NCBI GenBank assembly: GCA_038380795.1
Contig: CM076262.1
Location: forward strand, 1,270,121 to 1,334,120
Direction of reading: 5' to 3'
From: Pyrocephalus nanus
Taxonomy: Eukaryota > Chordata > Aves > Passeriformes > Tyrannidae
Length of the DNA: 64,000 nt
Part shown: positions 24,405 to 36,632 of the stretch, one piece after another
Numbering within the stretch: position 1 is the first letter of the stretch
Layout: each line of letters opens with the position of its first letter
Translations under genes and position numbers: made by a program
The notes under the pieces: generated by a model
What the model was told of the DNA's origin: nothing
The model's database searches: none
What the model saw: the letters and a program-made list of their open reading frames with translations, nothing else

Positions 24405-26915
24405 TGGTTGTATTCTTCATAGTGCGGCAAAGAAAACAGAAGATTAATTTTGATGACTATTAAGATGTGAAGCCATATGGATGCCACCTAAATTTATTGC
24501 TGTAAAGCAATAATCTCTAATCAGTTCTGTGACTTCCATTGCCACTGGACCATGTACCTTGTGCTATGATGCTGAGGTTACCTTGGGAAGTCTCACAGAA
24601 CTAAGATTATATTAGATAATACAAAAGAAGACTAAGAGTTGACTTCCTGCCCCCCTGCTCCTCCCCCCCACCTTCCCCTTGTCCATCTCCTCTTTCCCCC
24701 ATGACAAAGCTGATGGCAATTATTTAATTTTAGTAGGGTAATTGTCAGTGGAGTATGGCTGAAAGAAGGATACTGTCCAGGCAGGATTTGAATTAGTACA
24801 CAAATGAAAGGTTGCATAACATCTTAGCAGCCACTGGGAAACCCTAATTCCTAGTCTCACTGCTCTAACAGTTTTATACAGTGAAAGGTCAGTGACTGTT
24901 ACTGAAAGTTTTTCATGCTGTAGTCCTTCATTTTGCATAGGATCACTTTTTTCTCTGTGCTTGGACTAAAAACCTCAATAGCAAGTCATTGTGACATTAA
25001 TACATTTGTAGAAAGTTATAGTGGGCAAAACAGTCTCTTTGGAAGATGAGGAAAGTTACCTGGACTATTCAATAATCCTATGGTGTTTGGCTATATTCAT
25101 AATGTCTCTGTGAAGTTTCAATTGTCGTGCTGTCTACACGAGGCAGGAATGATAAGCCCTTGATGTCAGTTTGAGGTAGGAAAAGTGTATTTCCTGTTAG
25201 CATTATAAACCCTAGTGAATGACTAATAGAGAGATCAATGCATTGGCAGCACCTGGAGTTAATGTGTTGAAGAAGTTCAATATAAAATCTTTTCTCCCAT
25301 TTAGCTGGTACTAGAACCATAACTTATTCCTGGAAGTGGAATGTATTAACTACTATTTTTCTTTCTAACAGTTTTCTAAGTATCTGCTCTAAATAGATTC
25401 TGAAGTAGAATAAACCCTATTGATTTATTTGGTTCACTTCCTCCAACTGACATTTCTAAGCTGATAATGTGCAACAAGTCATACTTTCCTGAAGAAGTAG
25501 TATTACATAAAAGCACATTACTTAGCCTTTAGATGCAATTGGACTTAAGATGAGATGAGTAATGAGAGAATTAATGTTCTTTAATCCTCCCTGTGATCAT
25601 TTAAGGAACTCTGGCATAGCACCTTCTTTTTTTCCTTTATGCTTACTCTTTCAATGAATTACTGAATTGAACTCAGTGTTGTTTTCAGTGTTTCAGTTGT
25701 GACATCAGATGATGACTAACTGAATCAAAATTAAAGTATTGATGGCTTTATCAATAGCAGTACCAATTTATTGATGAAAAAGCAGTAGACAATTCAGTTT
25801 ATCAAACCTTGAAAGCACTGCAGCCATACCCCTGGCAAATATTTCAAATTCATCAAGTGAATCTATATGTATCTCCATGTGATACCATTTCATCAGTTAA
25901 CTGGTAAGTGTCTATAATCTTGCCACCAGGCATGTACAGAACCATCTGTGAGTTTACACTGCTCTGGGGTTAACAACCTGGGCATTAATTATTCAAGAGA
26001 GGTGTTAATTGACAGCTCCAATAAAGGGTTCCTCAGTGCAGCTGGAGGGGTCTCCACCATGGCAGCTAGCTCCAGACTCTGGCTGAGCTCAAGGTGTGGA
26101 TCACCCGAATGCAGCTTTTGCCATAGCCCAGGAACCAGGTACGTAAATGCCAGTGTACATACAGAGCAGTATGCTGTGTGGAGCAGCACCTTGTGCCCAA
26201 AAGATTCAGCTTCAAGTCTTCACTTGGGCCTGCTTTAAAGTAGGAATTTAAACTTGTGTTTTCAGCATAAGGCAGGAGTGTCCTGGCTGCTAATCTGAAC
26301 TGTCTCTTAGGAAGGCAAAGTGTCCTTAGATACAGAAAGACATACAATTTGTTGTTTCAGGCAGAAATGAGTGGGTGTCCCTGGAGAGGTTAGCTGCTTT
26401 GCTTACGCCCAAACCTTTTTCCTGTGCAATTATATCCTACATGGCTTCTGAGGATCTTGTAGAGCTGATCTCTGGCCTCTCCTCACACCGCCCAGTGCAG
26501 GGACAACGAGCAGCTGTGGACTGTGCTAGGTCAGGGTGGAATTATTCACCAGTGTCTCCTGGCAATAGCAGTGGAGGGTTTAGATGTCTGGTAATCAGCT
26601 TCCAGGCTTGACCAAGAATGTCCCAGAGCTGTCAAAGAAACATATCATATCCTCTACTTGTGGCTGTGCAGTGCTGGGGATCCTGCCAGGGGTCAGGCTT
26701 AGTTCATGTTTGACTCCAGTCGGCAGTGTGAAGCTTCAAGGACTCTGCTGTGCTGCACACACACATTCTGTCTGGAAGCTCAATCTTTGAAAGCACTATT
26801 GGCCAGTGTCATCCTTTCCTTTTCCTGCTGACAATTTATATTAAAAATACCAGTTACTTGTTGCACCCTTATAAATAAATTAAGAAACAGCCAAATAAAT
26901 ACTATGCTGATCAAG
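24405..26915. other. Intergenic DNA, no gene recognised
   Basis: Unique sequence without recognisable transposons. A C-rich run occurs near 24650-24690. Overlapping ORFs on both strands at 25948-26347 have no known features. Confidence 0.5.
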
Positions 26916-27409
26916 TTTATTTAATCTTTGAATTGCCCTTGTATGAAGGAGTCTTTGGTCTCTTAGCATGACTACTTTTGGGGGTGGGAGGTCCGGATAC
27001 CTGTTTGTGCCATGGCCAATTTGATGTGATTAGTCCTTGTCTGTGGCCTCCTCTGGCACATTTCTCATGCTGCTTTCTTCTCAGTTTCATAAACATTTTT
27101 GTCCATCTCTCATATTTGTCTGCTGAGAAGAAATCTTGCATAAGCCATGGGACAATCTCCTGAGAAACAGACATTTGTGACTGTAGTTTCTCATCCCAGA
27201 GATGAACAGTGTTGTTTTCAGGAGGTGGTGGCAGCTCCTACATTACCGATAAGTCTTTTTTTAAACCAAATTTGTCTCTTTCTCATCCTGCAAGTTCTTC
27301 AGTGACTCTGACATTGTTTTCTAACTGTGCAGGTGTTTTGGTTTTGTTTAGCAAAGTGTCAGGAGCTGTCAGCACAAGATTCATTGATATAATTTTGTGA
27401 TTATATTAG
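26916..27409 (-). pseudogene. Unrecognised protein-coding relic with two in-frame stops
   Basis: One minus-strand frame stays protein-like from about 27405 to a TAA at 26917-26919, some 160 codons, broken only by TGA at 27283-27285 and TAG at 27238-27240. Each stop is one C-to-T change from a sense codon (CGA, CAG). The part after the second stop starts ELPPPPENN and contains VHLWDEKLQSQ, SQEIVPWLMQDFF, KYERW, a basic KLRRKQHEK stretch and a lysine/proline-rich tail ending GNSKIK. The natural stop overlaps AATAAA (26916-26921), which suggests a true terminal exon. An acceptor-like CCTTGCACAG lies just upstream (27410), although the first whole codon after it would be TAA. I do not recognise the family. 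It could be a lost gene, a retrocopy or a terminal exon with an alternative start. Confidence 0.45.
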
Positions 27410-30400
27410 CTGTGCAAGGAATTATAAAGAACTATGGGGACAAATATGAGCGCATAGTGAATGGGAATGCAGCATAAAACCATAAAACCAACACAAAAAT
27501 GGCATGTATTGATGACAACTATATCAGCAGGTCTTCAGGATCTCAATGTGTCTATGTACAGCTTCTCAGGATATCTAGATCAGAAACCAAGAGACACTGA
27601 GTAAGTCCTAAGACTTGATGGAGAAGGAATTTGAATTACATTGCCTTCTTAAGGTGTATAGGAAAGCACATCCAAAGCCAGCATGTCATCACCAATCTAA
27701 AAAGACCCCAGAAGACATTTCTCATCTTCTGTATCACCCAAGACAGACCAACCAACTATCTGAGTATTTGTTTATTGTTTTAATATTTTTTGTTCTGGTT
27801 TGGTAATTAATATGGACTCACTATCATATAGGTAGTCACATATATAATTTTAAAATGCTTAAAATAGTGTCCTTGAAATTATAATCCCACTGTCAGACAT
27901 TTGCTGTCTGGCAAAAGCAAATTTTTCAGCAAAAAATATCTCACAGAACTGTAATTTTAGCTAACTTGGGGAAATGCAGTAGTAATACCTAATTTTTGCC
28001 AATCAGTGTAAAAATTCTAAAAGTCTGAATTAGTTAGATATCATGGCATTAACAGTGGCCCTTCATTTTGATCATTTCATGGTAACAGGCCTTCTTCAAG
28101 TGCTTCCTCTGGATATATTCATAGAGTATTTAATGGTATATTTATTTCCATTGTACTTCCAGGCTGGTGATTCTTTTAGGTAACTTGTGTAAATTCTCAC
28201 TTGCGTAAATAATAGCACTATGTTGTATCCATTGTGTGTATTTTCTGGTAGTTGCACTTTCAGTTTACCAGTACAGACATCTGAAAAAGCAACGTAAGTG
28301 CTTATTGAAGGAAATTTTTGTGAATCTCCAAATATATTGAAGCAGGCACAGTGGTAAAGCCTTAGATTGCTATGAAATACCCTTTCATTCTGTATTATTT
28401 ACTTTAATTCCAAAACACAGAGAGAAAATTATATTTTGCCTTTGTTTAGCATTTTAAACTGTTTTTGCATTTTTCTTCAGATGAAAATGCCCAAGATTTG
28501 GTATTTCTAAGGCCATTTGATAGATTTTTGGAGTTGCAAATGCCTTGGAGAAAATATTTGGTAAATACATAAATTTGATAAATTTGACAAAATATGAGTC
28601 CTTTTCCATGATATTATAAACTGTAGGTAGTGGTGATGCCGAATTCTGTGGCCTGATCTTATCACAGTTGGTAGTCAAAAGGCTATGTGCTGTCTATGTA
28701 CTTGAGCAAAAAGCAACCAGAATAATCAGTGACTGTTCACTCCCTCTCTCTCAATATAGTTATACTAGGAGTGAAGTGCTTAGGTGCTTCCTTTGTTTCA
28801 AATCACTTTTTCAGCACTCGACCCGAGGCTGGCAAATGCAGCTTTGCTACATTATACATTATAACCCTCCACCATGTCCATCTGAAATAATGCTTAAGTC
28901 ACTGTATAATGTGCCTGGTCAGGCATGAAAAAATGAAGCTCCTATGACCAGTGAAGAGAATGCATAGTCAGTTAGGCATTGTAAGACCCTTGGAATGTAA
29001 AAATCTTTGTTAGGATAGAGAGAAGGCTTACTTACTCATGTCCTAACTGTCCTGCACAAGAAGGCAGCATCTGGCCAGTGATGTGTTCTCTCACAACTGA
29101 TCGAGCAAAAGGCTGTATTAAACACCAGCTGTGAAGTATCATACTGCTGAAAGCTTGCCATGTTTTCTACACTGTGTTAGCTCTATGACTGCACTTTGGT
29201 CCCTTAGTACAGTGGGCTGTGAAAAAAGCTTTGAATATCACATCAAAGCTGCCTGACTAAGAATCTGGGCCTTAAAAGAAACAATCCCAGCCTCAGGAAG
29301 AGCAGTGGATCTCACTTTGTTTTAAAAATTCCCATTATGTTAGGACTTTGATGTCTCAGATATTGACCCTGAGCTGGACCTGGTAATGGGTGGGGAGCTA
29401 CTGTCTGTTTAGTCTGCATGTGGTTATTGTGTCAATTCTGAGAGAGTTAGAGAATGTGGGAATAGGGACTCAAAGGTTGGCAAAGAATAGCAAGGGCTAT
29501 GCATCCTATGTACCCAGATGAACCCAGGGGTCCTGCACCTATGTCCCAGGCTTCAAGTCCTAGTACTTGTACAGTCCCATTGCATAACTGTTGCTCCTAC
29601 TGCTGATAAAGATCTGTCAGAAATTATGCAGAAAGGTCAAAAAGGTAAACTTATGGATGAAAGTGGGATTGTTGAGACAGGATTGTTAGCAATTGAAGAA
29701 TTCAAGAGGGAAACACAACAGGAAAAGGTGTAAAATCTTAAAGGAAAAGCTCAAGAAGGTTGGTCAAGGGTTAGTCCAGGAATCCTAGAGTTAAGTCATC
29801 ATTATTATCAGTCCCAATTGAGCTAGTGGGGAACAGCAGCTCTGCAACACCTGGGAGCCTTTCCAGTCAGGTGCGAGAATGAGCCTTTCCAGCCTGCAAA
29901 GCTGGTGAGCATACTAAGGCGTGATAACTAGTCATTATATATTTATATTAGTATATATTATATAAATACTTGCAAAGGCAATGCCTAACTGCAGTTGTCC
30001 AGATAAGCTGCCACCCAAAACAAACTGTGACAGCCAAGAGCACAAAACCAGGATGTCAAGAAAATAATTGTCTAAAATTGATGACATACTGCTGTAAATT
30101 TTCCAGGCATCAGGATATCAAAAAGCAGCAAAACCTTCTGAGTGGTTTAGCCAGAAAAATGTAGGTATTTAAACAGTTTGCAGAGTCCTAGCAGAGGGAA
30201 ATTAATATTGATAGAGAATATACGTTGTATCTTTTTCACTCATCATACTGCTAACGCATCAAGGTTGACAGAATTTCACGGTATTTGCTGCAGATGTTTT
30301 CTCTGAGGCTTTTCAGATTTTATTATTGATTTTTTTTCTTAATCTTACTTTCTTACTGAGTCCAAAATTCATTCCAATGCTCATTTAGTTACTTCCTGTA

Positions 30401-33400
30401 AAGGTTAATATCTTACATCTAGAGGCACTCCTGTAGGAGATTTGCATAGCTGTCTTAAAATTGAATCTTCTTGGTGGTTATTAGAATTAAACAGTAACTG
30501 AGAGGACAAAAATTTAATTCTCCTGTCTTACTATTCCTGTGAATTCAATAGTTACTAATAATTAATGTTGCTAGGTATTTAAGATGCTTACCTTGATACC
30601 CCTGGTTATTGACTATTACATAAACTTCTGCAAGTTATTTTTGTCAATTTACAAGCACAAATCTGTTTTTGTCTTTGTTGGTCTGAAGTCTTATTATTCT
30701 TGCCACTTCTTTTAAGTCTCCTGTCATTTTCTAAGAGTTAAGAAGGAATTAAGACAACTTTTTACTTTTTGTGATGAATGCACAGGTGTTTCTTACATTC
30801 CTCTTGGATTCTTCTTTAAAATCTTACATTTTTAAAGTCTTACATCTGTAGGTTTTATGTTTTTAATCCAGATATTCAATTTCATGTATGTAGATATTGC
30901 CCTTCATTTTCAGATTCCCAAGATTCACTGTATTCATGCATTACCAACACACTGGATACACAGAATTTTGTGAAATTTTGGAAGTTTTTGTGGCAGAAAT
31001 AGTTCTGCCAAGATTTTGACACAGAAAAGGACATCTGAAAGAATTCATTTGCAGTTTGCTCAATTCAAATAAAAGAGTGGGAAACTTTTAACTGTGATTT
31101 CTTTCTCTATGATTTTAGGCCATATGACACCTGTTTCCATAATTTGTGATCTTTGAGAATAACTGTGTTTTCCTTGTCCATAAGTTCCAACATCTTCTCT
31201 ATGGACTTTGACCGTATTTTCCATTTTATTTCTGAATACTGGTAGATTTCTACTTCATGTTCGCTATTGAGTGCATAATTAGAAAAAGACCTTGACTACA
31301 GTATTGTAATAATACTGCTGTATTATTAATATGAAAATCATTTACTTGCTTTTCAGGGATAATGGAGATCTTATTTGATTTTTAAATTATTAAAGCTTAC
31401 CTACAATCCAGATACATGGCTAACAGACTCATTATTAGTTTTCTATATAATGTGAACTTTTAGCTACCCCAAAACTCTGCTAAGGCTTGCAATTAATTGC
31501 TTCTTGTCAACAAGAGTATTTTTTTTGGTGTATATGCACAAAGTGTATTTCAGACTAATAATGAGTGAATTTATTACGACTTCCCCAAACTCTGAGTCTG
31601 GATGAGAGGATATAATTTAGTGCCAGAAAGGGACTTCTAACATAGATGCTACCATAGATGCTAACATCTCTGCTTTTATAAAACATTTCAGAAATCTAGT
31701 AATCTGCCTTTCTTTTCTCTATGCCTTATTGTACCCAAATGATGTCATGTCCAATTGCAGTCTTACTTCACAGCAGTCCACATCACAGTAGCAAATGTCA
31801 ATGTTTAATACTGTCTATAGCTTTAATTGATGGCAATACTCGATGTAGAAGTACATTTTAGGGCACTGAAGATGGACCAAGGATTCATATTCTTCAGGGA
31901 ACTGATTAATTTTAAACTTATTTCTTTCTTTGTGTCTATATTTAGTGTAAGAACAAATCATTTTCATATAATTTTCTGTTCTGGTTACAATCTTAAGGAT
32001 GTCAAGGGAATGGATAAATGTTCTTCTATTTTCTCTTTATTATTATAATTTTTCTCACAAGATTGAGAAAAAAAGGGAGAATATAATGAGAATAAAAATG
32101 CACAGTATTGAAGCATTAAAATTTGGTAATAATTCATTCCTGTGACAGAGTACAGCAAGTACAAAATGCAGTGTAAGATACATTCATTTTCCCGACAAAA
32201 CCTATAAAAGGAGTAGGAAATAGTATAAAGGTAATTTGCTCCTATTGCAATCATTCTAAGGCAGCAGTCTCACATCCTCTTAGAAATGTCTCTTGTGACA
32301 ACATAGCTGTAGATACTTTATTTGAGGCTACTCATCAGGTTAGATCTATTACTAATATATGGAAACAATACAGGTGTTTGTGCCTAGGTCATTAATTCTA
32401 CTTTAAGGAAATGAATATCAGTTTTTCTCTTGGACTACTTAAAGTGAAAAGATTTTAAAAGAAAAAGATCAATTTCTAAATATTGATTTTGGTATAGGAA
32501 TTTTTTATTATGTTATCTACCAAAACAAAAACCAATCATGTTTTGACTTTTCCTTGTGTGGATTTAGTTAAGAAGTACTGTATTATTTACATAAATGAGA
32601 ATAGTAATAGTTCAATTTAGTACTCTGCTCCTTTATTTAATTCCCCTGCAGCTACCAAGATTTGAAATAATAGATGACATTTTTTCCCAGCAATGCTGGC
32701 AGGAGATTTGAGGGCTTAAAATATGCCACTTCAAATTACATGCTTGCAAAAAATTTAGTGATAGTAAACACTTAATGCTCTGTGTTCTAATAGTATTTTA
32801 GTTATCTCTTTCCCTAAATTGCTAAATTGTGTTTAATATAGTTTTACTGAGAAATTGTCCCAAGAACTTTGCTGTTTGGTCATCAACAAATAAATAGCAT
32901 GCAACACGTTTTAGTTCTTGAGAGTGTTTTCCTTTCATTAGAAATATCAATCACTCTGCCAGAAAGGACGCTAGAAATGCTATAATTGTCCAGGTGAATG
33001 AATAGTTGCTATATGCTCAGCAATAGTTTGCATGATGCTGATAATTAGACGGGTTTTTTTTTGTTTTTGATGGGCAAAGGCTGGATTAAGAATGAAGCTG
33101 AGCTTCCTTTGGGCAGGGTACCAAGGAGCTGGAACAAAGGTGTTCTTAGTGTGTATTGAACAGCCAAAGCTTACCTCAGAGCTGCAGAAAAATAAAGATT
33201 ATATTATCTCACAAATGATTGTCATGAGACTAACTTGAAAGAAATCTAAATCTAGTAATCTGTCACCCTGAAGGATCCATGTAGTAAGGTATTTTAAGAA
33301 GTTAAGATTAGCGTAGCTTCATTTGCAATTTAAATTTGCTACAGACTACTTTTTGAAAGCATATCCTAGGGTTCTAGGATGTGAAGTGTCATTCAGTGGT

Positions 33401-34041
33401 GGGTATTAAGACAGTAATTTAACAAACTTTCCTTTGCCCATGCCTGGCTTTCCCCTGCACTTAGTTTGTAAGGGGAGGCTGAAATGTGTATACACAATCC
33501 CCACCCCAAGCCATGCTCCGGTTGCTGCCTGTGCAGTCGTGGCACGGTGCTGCTCTGGGGTGGTGAGGCTGCTGTCATCGCTCTTGACCAGTTTCTGCAG
33601 GCAGTGCTCACTCTGAAGTGAGTCTAGACACAGCAATCACACAAGAACGTGTTTATATATTACACCAATATATATTAAACAAATTAAGCACAAGTCATGT
33701 GAAGAGGTGCAGGACTGCAGATCTGCGTATGTGTTAGGAAGCACTTCCCTGTAGCATAAAAGTGCCTAAGCTGGGCAGAAGCAAGGCTTGGTGAGTGCCT
33801 GTCTCCAGATTTTTTTGAGAGGCTGGCACTAGGCTTAGACCTTCCTTGCCAGTTTCTTGTGCAGAGCTCTGTCCTTGGCCTGCAGGTCTCCCTACATACT
33901 GCGGAGGAAGCTTAGTGGTTTGATTAAGTAGTTTGGATTCCAAGTTGTTAAAAAAACAGGGCTGAAGAACTCATAAATTTTGGGATATTTTTGGATCTAA
34001 CTTCTGTTGGTTCCCATGAAGGAGTTAAGGGTCACGTGATG
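27410..34041. other. Long transposon-poor intergenic tract
   Basis: About 6.6 kb with no recognisable CR1 or LTR and no convincing gene. Short ORFs include plus 27615-27806, plus 29518-29733 and plus 31827-32048. A TA-rich stretch lies near 29935-29965. A small tandem duplication (CATAGATGCTA) lies near 31642-31666. The stretch at 33430-33620 is richer in GC and could be an old repeat of unknown type. Confidence 0.5.
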
Positions 34042-34421
34042 GTTAGAGGTCGTCTTGGGCACAGTGAAAATTATCGAAATGATAATTTTCTATTCTTGTA
34101 GAAGTTAGGAGAGCAGACTTTGGCCTGTTTAGGAGACTGGTTGAGAGAGTACCTTGGGAGGCAGTTCTGAAGGGCAAAGGAGTCCAGGAAGGTTGAGCAT
34201 TCTTCCAGAAGAAAATCTTCAAGGCACAGGAGCAGGCTGTCCCCATATGCTGAAAGATGAGGTGGTGGGGAAGAAGTCACCATCCTTGGAGGTGCTTAAA
34301 AGATATGTAGATGTAGCACTTAGGGAAATGATTTAGGGATGTACTTAGCAGTGCTGGGTTAACTGTTGGACTTGGTGATCTTAAAGGTCTTCTCCAACCT
34401 AAATAATTCTATCCTTCTATA
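34042..34421 (+). mobile_element. CR1 LINE with large internal deletion
   Basis: The left part (34042 to about 34258) matches the region after the endonuclease domain of CR1 ORF2: AGACTTTGGCCTGTTTAGGA, GAGGCAGTTCTGAAGGGCAA, CAGGAGCAGGCTGTCCCCAT. It then passes directly into the CR1 3' end (GTCACCATCCTTGGAGGTGC, TTGGACTTGGTGATCTTAAA, and AATTCTATCCTTCTATAA). The reverse transcriptase region, which normally lies between them, is absent. A perfect 10-bp-arm hairpin lies in the left part. Confidence 0.85.
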
Positions 34422-36498
34422 ACATGCTAGGCAGCATTTACAAGGTAAGAAACAGGAATTTAAAATTGCAAATAATTAAATCTTCTATTCCCTGTTCTGT
34501 TAGGATGACTTGAAGCTTTATGTTAATGCAGGGCCCAGACAGATGAATAAGATTTTTCTTTTCTGGTTAGGTCTCTCTTCCTCTCTTCTGGATACGTAGC
34601 AAACAAATATACTTTTATCTCTGTCTTATCACAGGCTCTTCTGCTTCCATTCTGGGGTATGCAGAACCCATCCCAGGTTTTTGAACTGCTATGTATGCCA
34701 AGACCTAGCTGCTCTAGATGGCAGTATAATGTAGACATAGTGTTTCTTCTTGGTATGAGTCGTTCTAAAAATGAGAATTGTCTTTTGTAGCCACACCCAC
34801 GGTCTTTGTATATAATCTTGCAAAAATATCACAGATCCATTTCTAACCTACTGGAATTATGAGCCTGCATGGTAGGAGTGGCATCAAGTAGAAAATGTTA
34901 TTGATGGAAATTATTTCAACCACCATTATTTGAACAAATGGGGATTTTTAATGTAAGAAAAAAAGGTATCTGGGTGCTGGCAGCCTAATAGGGTTATTTC
35001 CCATTTAGCCCACCATGGTGAGATCTTTGAGTGGTCCAATATTGCTCAATCACTGCAAAACCATTCCTCATTCTTGCCTTTCATGCTGCCTCTGGGGCAA
35101 TTCTGATTCTGACACCACAGCATATTTAAATATGCTGTGACAGTCCTTGTATCCCCAATGCTGTTCTTGCTTCTGTACCATAACATGATAATTATGCCTA
35201 GGTCATATCCAGAATATTTACCTGTAACCCATTGCAATTGCTTTAAATAATTAATTAGTAATGTTTGCTCACCATTTTTAATGCACTTCACATATTATTA
35301 TTCTTTATAGCCAATATATTCTTTCATCTACAACCCTGAAGAGTTAGTCTTGTTCAGTAACCAAAAGTGGAGCACAGACAGTACTGTAAAGCATGGAGTA
35401 AGTGCATTAGAGATCACAGCAAGGATAACTCAGGACAAACAGTTGGCTCAGGAGCCAGAGGAAAACATTATGAAAAACAACAAAATGAGAAAAGGGCATG
35501 CAGCAAGGCAGAATATTTATCCCCCAATTATAGCAACATCCTGTTTACTTTGGTGACTATAAAACCGTGCCAAACTAGAATGAATTTCTTTTTCAGGAGC
35601 GAATATGTTGGTGTTAAGAATAAATGATCATTGCTTTTAAACAGTGCAGCAATTCTGATTAGATGCCAGCATGAAGACAAAAGAGATTGAATTTATTTAA
35701 CTACTCTCAGGTAAACAAAGGGTCATATAGTGCAACACCCTAGACTTAAGGTTTCAAATGGTAGTGTCTTCTGCAGAGTTAGCAACAAAAACAAAACTTC
35801 TTTCAGTTAGCTCCCAGCATAAAGGAAGGAACTAATGGTTGTGAGGAAATGTTAGTCATTAGAGCTTGGAATTTGTGGCCTTAATTTCTTTGTGGAGATT
35901 AGATACTATTAAAACCATATTTTTAATCTTAAAGCTTCTCTAAAAGCCTACTAACAAGAAAGTGCTATAATGAAAATCCATATAATGCTGATTATATTGT
36001 CAATACTAATGAAAATGTTTCTGTTGGTCTTTGTGAAAGATATCACAGTGTCTCTGCACAGAAGTTGCCAGCTAAGTGCATTTTTTTTTCTGGAGACTTG
36101 TCAAACCCCAACATGGCAGTATGTTCTTTCTGCATGAGATGAAACAGCTACACTGCCAGTAAGAATATGTCAACATGGTAAATTTTTGCCTCTCTGGAAG
36201 TGGGCAGCTTGATGATTGCAGCCAGATTGTGACATCAAGGAACATTGCTGTCATCTCTACTACCTCAGATCAGAGAGGAAACACAAAGGTATGTCACTCT
36301 GAATAATCTTTCCCCTTCTTGAAAGACAAATTGCATGTCAGAGGTATTACCACACACTAAATAGCTATGTGGTGGTAGGATGCTTATGGTTCTGGTAAAA
36401 CAAATGCACAAAATGAATAATTTGGATTTACATTTCCTGTATATTTCCTTGTTAGAAGGTCTTTTGCATCAACAACTACAGAGACAAAGCTCTGCAGT
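34422..36498. other. Intergenic DNA, no gene recognised
   Basis: Unique AT-rich sequence with chance-sized ORFs only. No repeat recognised. Confidence 0.55.
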
Positions 36499-36632
36499 TC
36501 ATAGAATTGTAGAATGTTAAGGGATTGGAATGGACCTTTAAGATCACCTAGTCCCAACCCCACCCCTGCCATGGGCAGGGACACCTCCCACTAGACCAGG
36601 TGGCTCAAGGCTTTATCCAACCTGGGTTTCTG
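36499..36632 (-). mobile_element. CR1 LINE 3'-end fragment
   Basis: The plus strand starts GTTCATAGAATTGTAGAATG and continues GGAATGGACCTTTAAGATCA, CCTAGTCCCAACCCC, then CACCTCCCACTAGACCAGGT. This is the reverse complement of a CR1 tail of the same type as the copy ending at 8690. Only about 130 bases remain. Confidence 0.92.
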
